DNA of 64,000 bases from Pteria penguin. Its lineage: Eukaryota; Mollusca; Bivalvia; Pterioida; Pteriidae. The notes under the pieces were generated by a model. The model was not told the DNA's origin, did not search any database, and saw only the letters and a list, made by a program, of their open reading frames with translations. This document shows positions 13,501-25,500 of the stretch, piece by piece. The stretch is taken from NCBI GenBank assembly GCA_035048485.1, contig CM068589.1, positions 2,544,501 through 2,608,500 of the forward strand, in the 5' to 3' direction. Positions within the stretch are counted from its first letter, which is position 1, and the number at the start of each line of letters is the position of its first letter. The position numbers were made by a program, and so were the translations under genes.

Positions 13501-16500
13501 CAACCCCGCCCATTTTCCCCCACCCCAGGGGCCTGACCCCAACTTTGAAACCCACATGCACAACTACAAGCCACATCCTTTCATATGACACCTAAAGTTT
13601 TGTTCCCCCTTTAGTTAAGGAGGAGAAGACCAGACAAGCTTTTCCGACCCCGCCTATTTTCCCTCACACCAGAGGCCTGACCCCAACTTTGAAACCCACA
13701 TGCACAACTACAAGCCACACCCTTTCATATGACACCATCAAAAGTTTCGTTCCCCCTTTAGTTAAGGAGGAGAAGCCTGGACAAGCTTTTCAGACCTAGC
13801 CCATTTTCCCCCTCCCCAGGAGCCTGACCCAACTTTGAAACCCATATGCACAACTACAAGTCATATCCTTTCATACGACACCATCAAAAGTTTTCTTCCC
13901 GCTTTAGTTAAGGAGGAGAAGCCCGGACAAGCTTTTCCGACCCCACCCATTTTCCCCCACCCCAGGGGCCTGACCCCAACTTTGAAACCCACATGCACAA
14001 CTACAAGCCACATCCTTTCATATGACACCATCAAGCCCGGACAAGGACGGATGGACAGACGGATGGGCATACAGACGGACGGACGACAGCGGTATAGCAT
14101 AATACACCCACATTTTTAAATGCAGGCGTATAAAAATATAACATGTTAGCTGTAAATTTTATGACAGAATTTATAAAAATATTGTATGTTTGTTTAAAGT
14201 TACAAATGTCACATGAAAAAACCCCAAGCACAGTCATTCCCAATAACATCGGTCCGCCAGCCCTGACCGACACATTTACGTAAGGACCGATGTCCCACTG
14301 TCACATTGCCGGTCCGATTGACCGATCGGTCTGGCAGAGTTTCGTTTATTTATACTCCCTCAAATAAAGCGTTTGGTGACCATGATGAAGTAAACTGTAA
14401 CGTAAACGTTTTGCAAAACCGGGTTTATCGAAAGCTTTTACAAGAGCGCAATTCACTGTGATTGTCTTATTGAAGAATCAGTCAGAGCTTTTTCAGAGAT
14501 TTGTTATTCGAGCTATACAGCAATAATGATGAAACTGATGATTATTTTGAAAATTTTATAACAGAAGATCAAAATTGGAGGATGATAGATGATTTTGTTA
14601 CATGAGATTAAATATATCAGAATACATCTATGTTTCTCTTCTTTTTTTTTCGGACAGACAATTTTTGTTTCAGACCTGTGTGTAACTTCACTACATAGGT
14701 CCGAATGACCTATGGGGACCGAAAGTTATTGGGAATGACTGCAAGCATAGAAAATCCTGCTAACTACACAAGCTATGACTTTGTTTTCACTTACCTTAGG
14801 GAAACAGACCACTTCCAATGTCTATCCCCAACAAAAATTTCAGTCAATGGTTCATTTTGAATATGATTCAATTAAATTAAATTATTTTATGAGATTGTAT
14901 CAGCATGCAGAAATCAAACAATATTTGTGGAATACTCGGATGCCCCTGCCAAAGTTTTATTTCATAGAAGCAATATAACTGTCTTTTCCAACTGCTACCA
15001 ATTATAAAACTATGCATGTCACAAAATCTATGGTAAGAGGAATTGCAATAACATGGCACGATGGAAAGGTATAACAGAAGGGCACACAGAGCAAATTTAA
15101 CACTTAATGCTTCTGGCCACACTATGACAGGCACTAAAAGTAATAGGGAAACTATAGTTTTCTTTACATATAAAGTCGTCATCTTCTGGTGCTTCTAAAT
15201 CCATGTAGTTCAATTGAGGGAGCTGTCGCAGAGGATACTTGTGAGAAAATGCAGATGGACTCTCTTCTCTCTCTTTAATGTTACTCTATGAACAGAGAAA
15301 AAGAAAAACAGAGTTATAATCTAAAATTTGATCCTTTTAAAATACTTTTCGTATTTATTTAATACTAAATTTTTTAAAATTGACACAGATTCAATATTAA
15401 TAAAGTGTAAATCCAGAAGCAACAAGAACACAGACAAATTGAGGAAGGATCTCGCTGGTAGGCTTTCATAGCAAACATATACCAGTAATATTCAACTGAC
15501 CCATCCCTTTCGCGGAATTTTTATTGAAATTTGCAATATCACAATACATTTTTAATGTTTGTCCAAGGTATGACCGAGGTGTAAAGTATTGTGACGTCAT
15601 CTGATTTGACAATTTTTCATGCATAAACGGAAGGGTCAATTCAATTTGATTTACATTAAAAGCTTATTTTCCTCTCATGATATCTTAGAATATCTTAAAT
15701 GTAACATCTTATTGTGAAATTGATTTTTGACCTCAAAAGGTAAAGGTGTCTACCACTAGCATTTCTCTAGATGTATAAAATCTAAAGACTCCAGGATACA
15801 TTCTTGTTGAGTTATCACATCAGAACCAAGCAGTGATGTACGTGTCAAAGCCATGTTTTTAATTCACATCCGATTGTAAACTTTCACTGCACTAACTTTA
15901 AATCTAGACAGTGCTATTAAACCTGACAATAGAGAGAATTATTGCATGCTAAAGAAAGTAAAATCAATTTTATCATTATCAGCATGAACAAAAATTTCGA
16001 AGTTCAAGAACTCTGTAAACACAAATCGGATAATCTTCAAAATCTAACGGCTTCTTCCTCTCCATCATCATTTTATGATGAGAGAAACTTGGGGTTTTGG
16101 CCATTTTCAATGAGAAAATTTACCAATGTTGTATTTCTATGAACGAAACTTAGATGTAATGGGAGAATCTCTCAATTTCACACTGCCTAGTATGGCGTAC
16201 CTAGTATCCCATAACATCCCTGTTGCTTAATCTGATTGGATGCAATTTAGAAGTATGGAAACATTCCCCCTTTGCCAACAATTCTGTGAAATTATATTCA
16301 AATCCATGCAATGAGTAAAGAGTTATGGACTGGACAGATTTACCCATTATATGCACTATGACCTTGTCCTTGGAGATATGACCTTGGATCAAGTTCATGA
16401 CACACTCTTGGGTCCTGGGCAAACAATTCTGTGAAATATTATTTAAATCCATGCAAGGTGTAGAAAGTCATGGCCTGGACAAAAATCTAACAGACAGGTA

Positions 16501-19500
16501 GTGACCTTGACCTTGCAGATATGACCTGGAAAATCTATAGAGTTCATCCTCCAGTCATAAGAAATAAATGTGCAAAGTTTAAAAGTTGTAGCATCAACAG
16601 TTTGGTCTGCATCTTGTTTACAAGTTGCTTTCTCAAAAACTTGCTATTTTTGCTCCAAAAATGACCTTGACCTTTGACATGGAAAATCTTCACTGTCTAC
16701 CACACCATCCTCCACAATGACGCCCTTCCTCTCCCCTCTCACACCCCATTCTCCCCTATGACACCACCATCCTCAACAATGCAATGACAACATCATCATC
16801 TCTGACACTATCATCCTGTGAAAGGACACTATCATCCACCATATTGACAACATCCTCTCCTATGACACCATCTTCCTTTTCTACACATCTCCCCTCTATA
16901 CTCTGTTACTTTAATTGGCCATGCCGAAACCAATTATGTCATATCTAACTTAAACTAGATTATGTTTGTAAAACATATGCCCCAGCGTCGGCTTAATTCA
17001 TAGCAGTAACAAACTATCCCAAATTGTAAGTTTCATTGGACATAGCTTCTATAAATATTTCAAGAAGTGTAGTACAGTGTCCACCACTTAATTGAATATC
17101 GCATTATTGAATATTTCATTTTATTGAATAAGATGCTGAAATCCAAAACCATTTTCTTCCAAATCTATTGAAAATCCGCCACTTATTACACTAAAATAAA
17201 GAAGTGACTTCGTTTATTTGAATAGCGCGATTATCTCACCAAGCATACCTTTATCAAAATTTAACTCTATCGCGTCCGAGGTCATGTTATTTGGCAACTT
17301 CGTGATTAGATGTAAATGGTTTCACACCTGTCCAGGAGAAAGTTGTTGACCAGATCACATGTTAATTGTGTAATAGGCCGTGGCGGTAGGGATGAAAGGA
17401 TTAATTCAGTACCAACTGTCGAAGCCAGGTCACACAAAAGATTATAGGAGACATCAACAAGATGACGCTGTCAGCCAACGGCATTGTGTGAAGACTGCCC
17501 CAACTAGATGCCGTCCACCTACTCAGTAAAGCCTGGCTGCTTCTGCAAGGAAGATTTGCCTCGTCAGACGACGATGCAACCGAACCTGACGATGTCCAGC
17601 CGCCAGAGGATGTTGATAGCTAGACCCCTGGTGCTTTCTTCACAAATGATGGCAACCTGGAGAGCACAGCTGTCCACACAGGCGAGAAAATCTGCGCAAG
17701 TTTCCCTGAAGACGAAACCCGACCATTCGATGCCAGAAAGACGCTGGAAGAGGCATAAGTAACGTACAGCAAACGTACAGATGAAATGACCACAATTCGA
17801 CGATTCCTTGAGAAAGTAAAGCGACAACTTCTGTGTGCTTTATATGATGGAAAGTTGAAATTTCACTCGTGTGAATGTGCCTTTTAATTTTCCTCTGTTA
17901 AATAAATTGTTGAACTTGTCTTGTATCTTTGATTACCCTGGATAAACGACTGAGATATAACTATGTGTATTTGAATAGACGGCGATTTTATCTTTACGGT
18001 CAGTTGAGCATGTGTAATGTATAGCTATTTAATAACATTAGGTCACTGTAGTGTACTTAAAAAACAGTTGCAAAATTATCGAAAATGTTTTACTTTAATG
18101 TAGCTCAAACCAGGGACGTATATCCGTCCCTGCTCATACAAACAACTAAGGGATTTAAGACAGGTAACTTTAATGTATCTATATATAGATACATGTACAA
18201 GGATTCCATTACAGATAGCGCGAAAGTTATACACCTATAGATTTCTTGCACATTCTGATCTCTGGTCTTTGAAACTGATTTTGTTCCTCATTCCGTGTAA
18301 TTGAATATTTGTTTATTTGGGTAATAAAGCCCTGACAAATAGCCTATTCAATTAAGCGGCTTGCACTGTATTGCCTTTTGACATATTGACCTTCAGATCT
18401 ACAGGCATCCTTCACTTTCAAAAAGATTTTAAATTACTTCTGTTTAAAAGAACATGACCTGTAAAATATGATCAAAATATGATGAGCATTTAATAATATA
18501 TGCAAATCACCTGGAGACCAATAATTTCTACCTTTTATATCAGCTGTGATCTTGACTTTTGATCTTATGACCCCAAAACCTATATGGTTCTTCCTCTATT
18601 GATAAGTAAGCATATATCCAAATCTGGTTTGAATATTTTGAAAGGTACTTTTAAAAACAAGCATTCTGAAAGTATTGCTTAGGCAATACTAAGTCTCCTA
18701 CCGGCAAATGGAAAACTAAGACCCCCAAAACACACACACAACCTCAAATTTTGCTTGCTGCCATATTCAAGATTATGACAGCTAATGAGCAAGCAAATGC
18801 AATATACACAGATAGTTTACCTAAAAATAGTACATGTACTTACCAAAAAAATGGGTCCAAATCAGCATGTATAACAGAATTTTGTAAGTCCAAAATTTCG
18901 TCAAAAATCAGCGAATCAAAAACAAACTCGATTTGTAACTCATGGTGGTAGACTCACACAGCAAAAAATTGGATGAATATCTACAAGTGTTTAGAAAAAA
19001 AGTCCAGAAAATGTGTGTGTGTGACTGACGGACGGACAGACTGCAAACCTAAAGTCCCCTTCGGCGATGCCGGTAGGGGACTAATAATCATCCAAAACCC
19101 AATAATAATAACAGCAGACTATTTTAACCAGCTGTGAATTTTGACTTTTTGATCCTAAAATCAATAGGGTTCTCTCTCTCTTGATAAGTAAGCATATATC
19201 CAAATTTGGTTTGAATATGATGAAAGGTATTGGAGTTATTGGAAACCAATAATTACATTCTATTTTCATCAGCTGTGATCTTGACCTTTGACCTTTTAAA
19301 GCAAAGATAAATATTGATAGGTAAGTATATATCCAAATTGAATTCGAAAATGTTAAAAGGTTTTATCATCTGAATACTAATAATAAGTATATTTTCATCA
19401 GCTGTGACCTTGACCTTTGACCCCAAAATCAACAGGGTTCTTGCTCTCTTGATAAGTAAGAATATATCCAAATTCAGTTAAAAAATGTTAAAATGTACTT

Positions 19501-22500
19501 GAGTTATCAAGTGGAAACCAATAATTACAGTATATTTTTTACCAGCTATGACCTTGACCTTTGACCTTTTGACCCCAAAATCAATAAGATTCTTTCTCAC
19601 TTGATAAGCATATATCCAAATTTGGTTTGAATATGTTGAAAAGTTCTTGAATTATCATACAGAAATCAGTAATAACACTGTATTTTCATCAGCTGTAACT
19701 TTGACCTCTGAACTTTTCACCCCAAATCAATAGGGTTCTTGCTCTCTTGATAAGGAAGTATATATCCAAACTGAGTTCAAAAATGTTGAAAGGTGCAGGA
19801 AGGACAGACAAAGAAAACAATTAATGCCTCCTGCCATACATGGCGTAGGCATAGCTAATGCTTGCATAGACGAAGAACATTAACAAAACGTTTGCACGAC
19901 AAAGAAATAAAACTGGTTCAGATACTGTGGAAACCGCTTAATTGAATAAGCTATTTGTCAGGACTTTATTATCTAAATAAACACAGGGCTCGAAATTAAC
20001 GTATGTCCGTAAGACCGTGACTAATAAATTATGCCACGGACCAACAGATTTCTCATTGTATAAGTCCGACAGACTAATGAAAACTCTGTGATACCCACTT
20101 AAATCCTCTCACCCGCCCTGCAAACGATATGACTGAAAACTTATTTTTCTGGAAATCCGTAACCTATTTTTAGTAACAATACGGAGTATCGCAACTACTA
20201 AAATCCCTCACGGATTGCATTTAGTAACTTACCAAATCTATTATTTGCGATGTGGGCTCTTTTATGTGGGCAACTTACATCACAATTATATGACGTCATA
20301 ACAATTACAAAATGGGCGTGTATGTTGACGTTATTTTAGTTGCGATATTCCGTTTTCGATGGAAAGTAACGAGAGTCAGAGTGGCTGGTGCACTTCGTTG
20401 AAACAGATTATAGAGCAGCTTCAATACCTTTTCGAATGACATTGACGTTGTTTTGCATGGTGAACGTGGGGCCACAGAGAAATGTGGCGATATATTTAGC
20501 CATCCTTCCTTTATGGACGAGAAGGAGCTAGAGGCATATGTGCCCCACTGTGTCTTGAAATGTTAAATCTGACAAATGAAATGTGTTACCCTGAAATTAA
20601 ATCAATTTAAAATGAATAAATAGTCCATTTTTCTGCGGACTAATAGATTTTTGTGCGGACTAATAGATTTTGTAACCGATTAGTCCGCCAGACTAGTGCT
20701 TGAAAAACTTAGTTTCGAGCCCTGAAACGAATATTCATTTACACGGTATGATGAACGAATGTAGTTTCAAAGACCAGAAGATTGACATATTGTACAAGAA
20801 TTGCATACGTGTATAACTTTGGTCGTATCCGTAATGGAATCAGTGTACATGTATCTATATATATAGATACACCAGATTTATATCTCTTAACTCCCTTCTT
20901 TGTTTGCTTCAGCTACATGAAAGTCAACAGACCTCATTTTTTAACTACAGTGACCTAATGTTATTAAATAGCTACATTACACCTGCTCAACTGACCATAA
21001 AGATAAAACCAACGTCTATTGAAATACATGTAATTGTATCTCGGTTGTGTAACCAGGGTGGTCAAAGTCATGACTGGTTCAACAATTTATTTTAACACAA
21101 GCAAATTAAAAGGCATATTCAATTTTCCATCTGATAGACGAGGTTGAAGTCATTGCTTTGCTTTTCCTGTGGCCACTGCATCTTCACGTTCACCGTACGT
21201 TATTGGTGACTTTCTTCAGCCCCCATGTCGTCATTGGCATCGCATGGTCGGGTCTTGTCTTCAAGGAAACTGGCACATATATTTTCTCGCCAGTCCGGGC
21301 AGCTTAAAATAGCTCTCCAGGTTGCCATCTTTTGTGATGAAGACATTAAACGTCTAGCTATCAACATCCTCTGGCGGCCAGACATTATCAGGTTCGGTTA
21401 CGTCGTTGTGTCTGACCAGACAAAGCCAGGTTTATGGAAGCAGTTGACAATGGCTGTGGGCTTGACGGTACGCCAGGCTTTACTGAGTAGGTGGACGGCA
21501 TCTAGTAGGCTTAGTCTGCATGCAATGCTGATTGCTGACAAGCGTCATTTTGTGTGTTTCCGATGATCTAATCATCTTAGGTACAACTTCAGCAGTTGGT
21601 CATTAATTAATCCTTTCATCCCTACTGCCATGGCCTATTACACAATTAGCATGTGATCTGGTCAACAACTTTCACCTGGACAAGTGTGAAATCATATATT
21701 TTTAATCGATAGGTCGCTCGCACCGTAGTAAACAACATGACCTTGGGCACTACACAGTGAAGTTTTAACAAAGGTATGCTTGGTAGGATAAGGCCAAGCA
21801 AAAAAAACAAGAAACCGTCAAGGACGGTATGACCGGATTGCAAAGATGCCTTTGTGAGATGTGGATATCCTCCTATCAGCAACAAAGTCCAAGATGACAT
21901 TGACCCACTGATCAAGTGATAGGGATTATCTACTTGACTACGTATTCTCAATGGTATGGTATTCCATAACGTGAACACAGAAGCAGTGAAATTAAGGCCA
22001 GGATAGAAAATTTCGTGTCGATGAGCAAGACCTCATAAAAGTTAACAAGGTATCTGAGATTCTGTTCACTGAAAAACAGTGTTCACTCACTGAGGCCTGA
22101 AGTCAAGTCAAGGTCAAGGTCACCAAGTATGTGTCAGACGGCAAGAACTCACGAATGTTTACAATGCAACCAAGTTTGAAGTAGGTTATATTAACAGTAA
22201 GCAAGAGTTCACCCTAAAAGCAAACACAGACTGTGTTCATTGAAGTGTGAAATCAAGGTCAAAATCACCACCAAAGTATGTGAGACGAGAAGACCTCATG
22301 TATGTCTAAAATCCCACCAAGTTTGAAGTAGGTAACATTAACAGTACATGTATGCAAGTAGTCACCCTGAAGGCAAAAAACAGTGTCACTAAGGTCACTA
22401 AATTTTTGTATTGGTTGGATAGAACATTCAAGTATCTACAAAACTACCAACTTTGACAGAAGTACCCTTTAAGCAAATTAAGGTATGAAAGAAACCAAGG

Positions 22501-25500
22501 TAAACACAAAATGTTGGCGCCAGACGGACGGATGGACAGACAGATGGATGGACAGACTGCTTTTGCCAATTACTAGACCGGAATTGCTTTGCATTAACAT
22601 TAACAACACATGTATGCAAGTGGTCACCCTAAAGGCAATAAACAGTGTGTGTTCACTGAAGCATAAAGTCAAGGTCACTAAATTTTTTATTGGTTGGATA
22701 GAACATTCAAGTATCTACAAACCTACCAGTACCAACTTTGACATAAGTACCCTTAAGTTTAGGGTATGAAAGAAACCAAGCTAAACGCAAATGCTAAACG
22801 CAAAATGTTCACGCTGTGCGGACGGACAGACAGACGATTGCTTTGCAATCTGGTCAAAAATTGGTTCTCCAGCCACTTTTTTAAAAATCAGATGAGGCAG
22901 GCGTTTTTCTTTTTCATGAACATGTTACATCAAACAACATGGTGATGCAATGATATACCGAAATACCGCGGTATTTGGCTTACGGTTCGGTACACGGTAC
23001 GCCGATTCATCATATCACGGTATCCGTTTTTTCGAAATCCAAAAAAGTTCGTTTTGTATTTTTTTTAATTTAGTCCTTTAGCAAAGTCATTAAAACGCTT
23101 TTGTCAATGAAAACGAACTCTAAGCCTTCAAACTATCAAACTACATTGAATCATGGCATCGTGTGCACTGACAGAGAGAGAAATAACATTAAAATCACCT
23201 CCAGCAAAATTCAAATCCAAGATATGGCAACACTTTGGATTTAATTCAGATCCGGAACATGCATTAACACAGTGTCCGCCAAAGACATCGGACCGTCCAG
23301 ACAAATTTTTGATCGGTCCGATTTGCGCCATTTCGTGCCGGACCCGGTTTTCCGATGTTGGTTCCGCTATTATGATGTCAAGTGTTGTTTCAGCTACTAT
23401 GTTTATTCCGAGTCTCATAAATTATTTTACTTTCCGTCAGACAGAAACAATTTCGGTCCTATGAAATGTTTCTCCTAATAGGACCAAATGTCCTATGGAG
23501 TCCCAAAAACTTTCGCGGACACCGATTAACAACAACCTGCAAACATTGCTTTACCGATGTATCGTACAAAAGCGGAAATACTTCTTACATGGTTCACTTA
23601 GTCACTACATGCAACGGCATCATGCATCTATAGACATCTCAGATGTCCAAAGAACAAAAATTTATCGGATTGAACCTTCATAAACATTAACTCTAATCCT
23701 TTAGAGTGGTGGAAAACAAGGGAAACTAGATATCCGATGTATTGTACGGTTGTCCAGATATTTATGCATTCAGGGAAGTTCTGTCCCCAGCGAAAGTTTT
23801 CTCTACTGCTGGGGACATTGTAACAGCACAGAGGTCTTTGATTGACCAAGATCATGTAGACCAGCTTATTTTTAAAAAAAAAAAATATGAAGTTATAAAC
23901 AATAACTACCTTGTTTTGTGAATGTTTACATAAAATTATACTGAATTTTGAACATATTTGGCTGTGTTTTTTGTTTTTAATCGCTCTGATTTATCAAAAT
24001 GCTGCATCACCATACGTATGGTATAGTGAAGTTGTGTATCGTTGCATCTCTAAAACATCAAACTTCAAAATTTCAAAACGAATAAATGTCAGTCATCTTT
24101 TTAGAATTGCAAAGACTGCGATAGATGCCCCGCACTGTAGCCCCCAACAATGTTCCATGGCAGAAGAATTTTGTCCCAAAAGATATTTGGCACAATAATA
24201 GAGACTTTTTCCCTTCCAGATGTCACATTTTTTCTTGGTCAATGTTATTAGATTGTTTGCCTGTCACTGGCATGCAATAACCATGAACTCAAACGCTTTG
24301 AAGATGGAAGAAAACGTACTTAATAAAGCTCAGAATGGAAACGAACAAAAATTTCCAGATCTACGCTGAACTGCTGAAATTTTTTTAACATTTTGTGATA
24401 AAAAAAAATCAAATGCGGGGGTTAAAAAAGACATGCAGCAGGGCCTGAGAACCAATTCGATTTTTTTTTTTGGCCTAATCGCGCTATTCAAATAAACAAA
24501 GTCGCTTCTTTATTCTAGTACGTGTAGTAAGTGGCGGATTTTCAATAAATTTGTTAGAAAATGGTTATGGATTTCAGCATCTTATTCAATAAAATGAAAT
24601 ACTCAATAATTCTACATTTAATTAAGTGGCGGCACTTTATATTAGAAACTGGCTGTACAGTTTTATTTATATATAAATAACAGAAAATAAGAGAAATTCA
24701 TACCGGATTTGTATCGGCGATGAGGTCCAATTAAGGGATAAATTTTTCATATTTTTATCAGACCTTTGTAAATTCCATCGGCTAAATCCAACAAATCCGA
24801 CACTTTTCAAGAACTCTGCACTTACCCGTCGTCTATTCTTTTTACTAGAAGCAGTAACAGTCTCTTGATTATCTAGTTTATCTTCATCTTTTTTCTTTGC
24901 TGGAACATTAAAAGTAATCTTCCTTTTTGATCCTAAAGAAGACATTAATAATTATTATATTCTTTTCATGCCATTGCTAACATTCACCATTACCAAAATT
25001 TATGACAAAGCACACAGCTTACAAATTTTTATTCATTTTCCTTTCACATCTCACAAAAATTATTTCTATAGATTGCAAACGCATTGCAAAGTCCGCTGTA
25101 CAGATATTAATAAAAGTTCAATGCAACAGACCAATTTGCATGTAAGGTGAAAAATCGTATTGGATTTATAGTCAGTACATCAATTTTTGATACTCCACTC
25201 CAATGACCTTGACCTTTTAATCCCAGAAACCATAGAACATATCGTCCACTTATGATGACCAAGTGTATGAAGTTTCACTGCAATAGCACTTTACGTATCG
25301 ATAGCACTAAACATATTGGAATTATGACTCAAACCAATTTTTGATATCCTACTCCTATGACCTTGACCTTTTGACCCCAGAAACAATAGAGCACATTTTC
25401 CACTAGTGGAGAATAACTGTAGGCATTGTAATTGTACTCAAGGTATTGGACTGATCAATTTTTGATATACCAATCCTATGACCTTCGACCTTTTGACCCC

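Larger units (their letters stand above)
13048..15167. other. Intron 4 of PRDM9-like gene
   Basis: Contains the 137-bp-type tandem repeat (13370-14110) and a hAT-like MITE (14231-14741); no exon seen. Confidence 0.6.
21792..24475. mobile_element. Insertion with TAA duplication, PIF/Harbinger-like candidate
   Basis: Begins GGCCAAGC-A-rich and ends T-rich-GGCC, flanked by TAA (21789-21791, 24476-24478) exactly where copy 3 reads GGATAATCGCG. A 3-bp TAA duplication fits PIF/Harbinger, but the termini are short and no transposase of that type is seen. It carries a tandem repeat (22060-22840) and a BED-hAT remnant (22944-24048). Confidence 0.5.
19925..24637. mobile_element. pogo/Tigger-like transposon copy 2, disrupted by two nested insertions
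   Basis: Same termini family as copies 1 and 3, decayed at the outermost bases (CTGTGGAAACCGCTTAATTG at left, AATTAAGTGGCGGCACTT at right), with TA at both ends. Comparison with the uninterrupted copy at 31180-32478 places the interruptions at 19984-20724 and 21792-24475. Orientation is opposite to copy 1. Confidence 0.82.
15286..24825. other. Intron 3 of PRDM9-like gene (9.5 kb)
   Basis: Occupied largely by mobile DNA: TGACC-rich repeat (16330-16690), a pogo-like element (17075-18368), a hairpin-ended repeat (18670-19084), a tandem block (18540-19800) and a second pogo-like element carrying nested insertions (19925-24637). No exon seen. Confidence 0.7.

Noticed and set aside
13835..14119. 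94-codon ORF in the 137-bp repeat
   Set aside because: Lies wholly in tandem repeat and the GACGGACGG tail.
17508..17827. Host gene resembling a transposase tail
   Set aside because: Contains stops, lies between pogo-like inverted termini, and related broken copies occur at 21200-21570 and 31733-32141.
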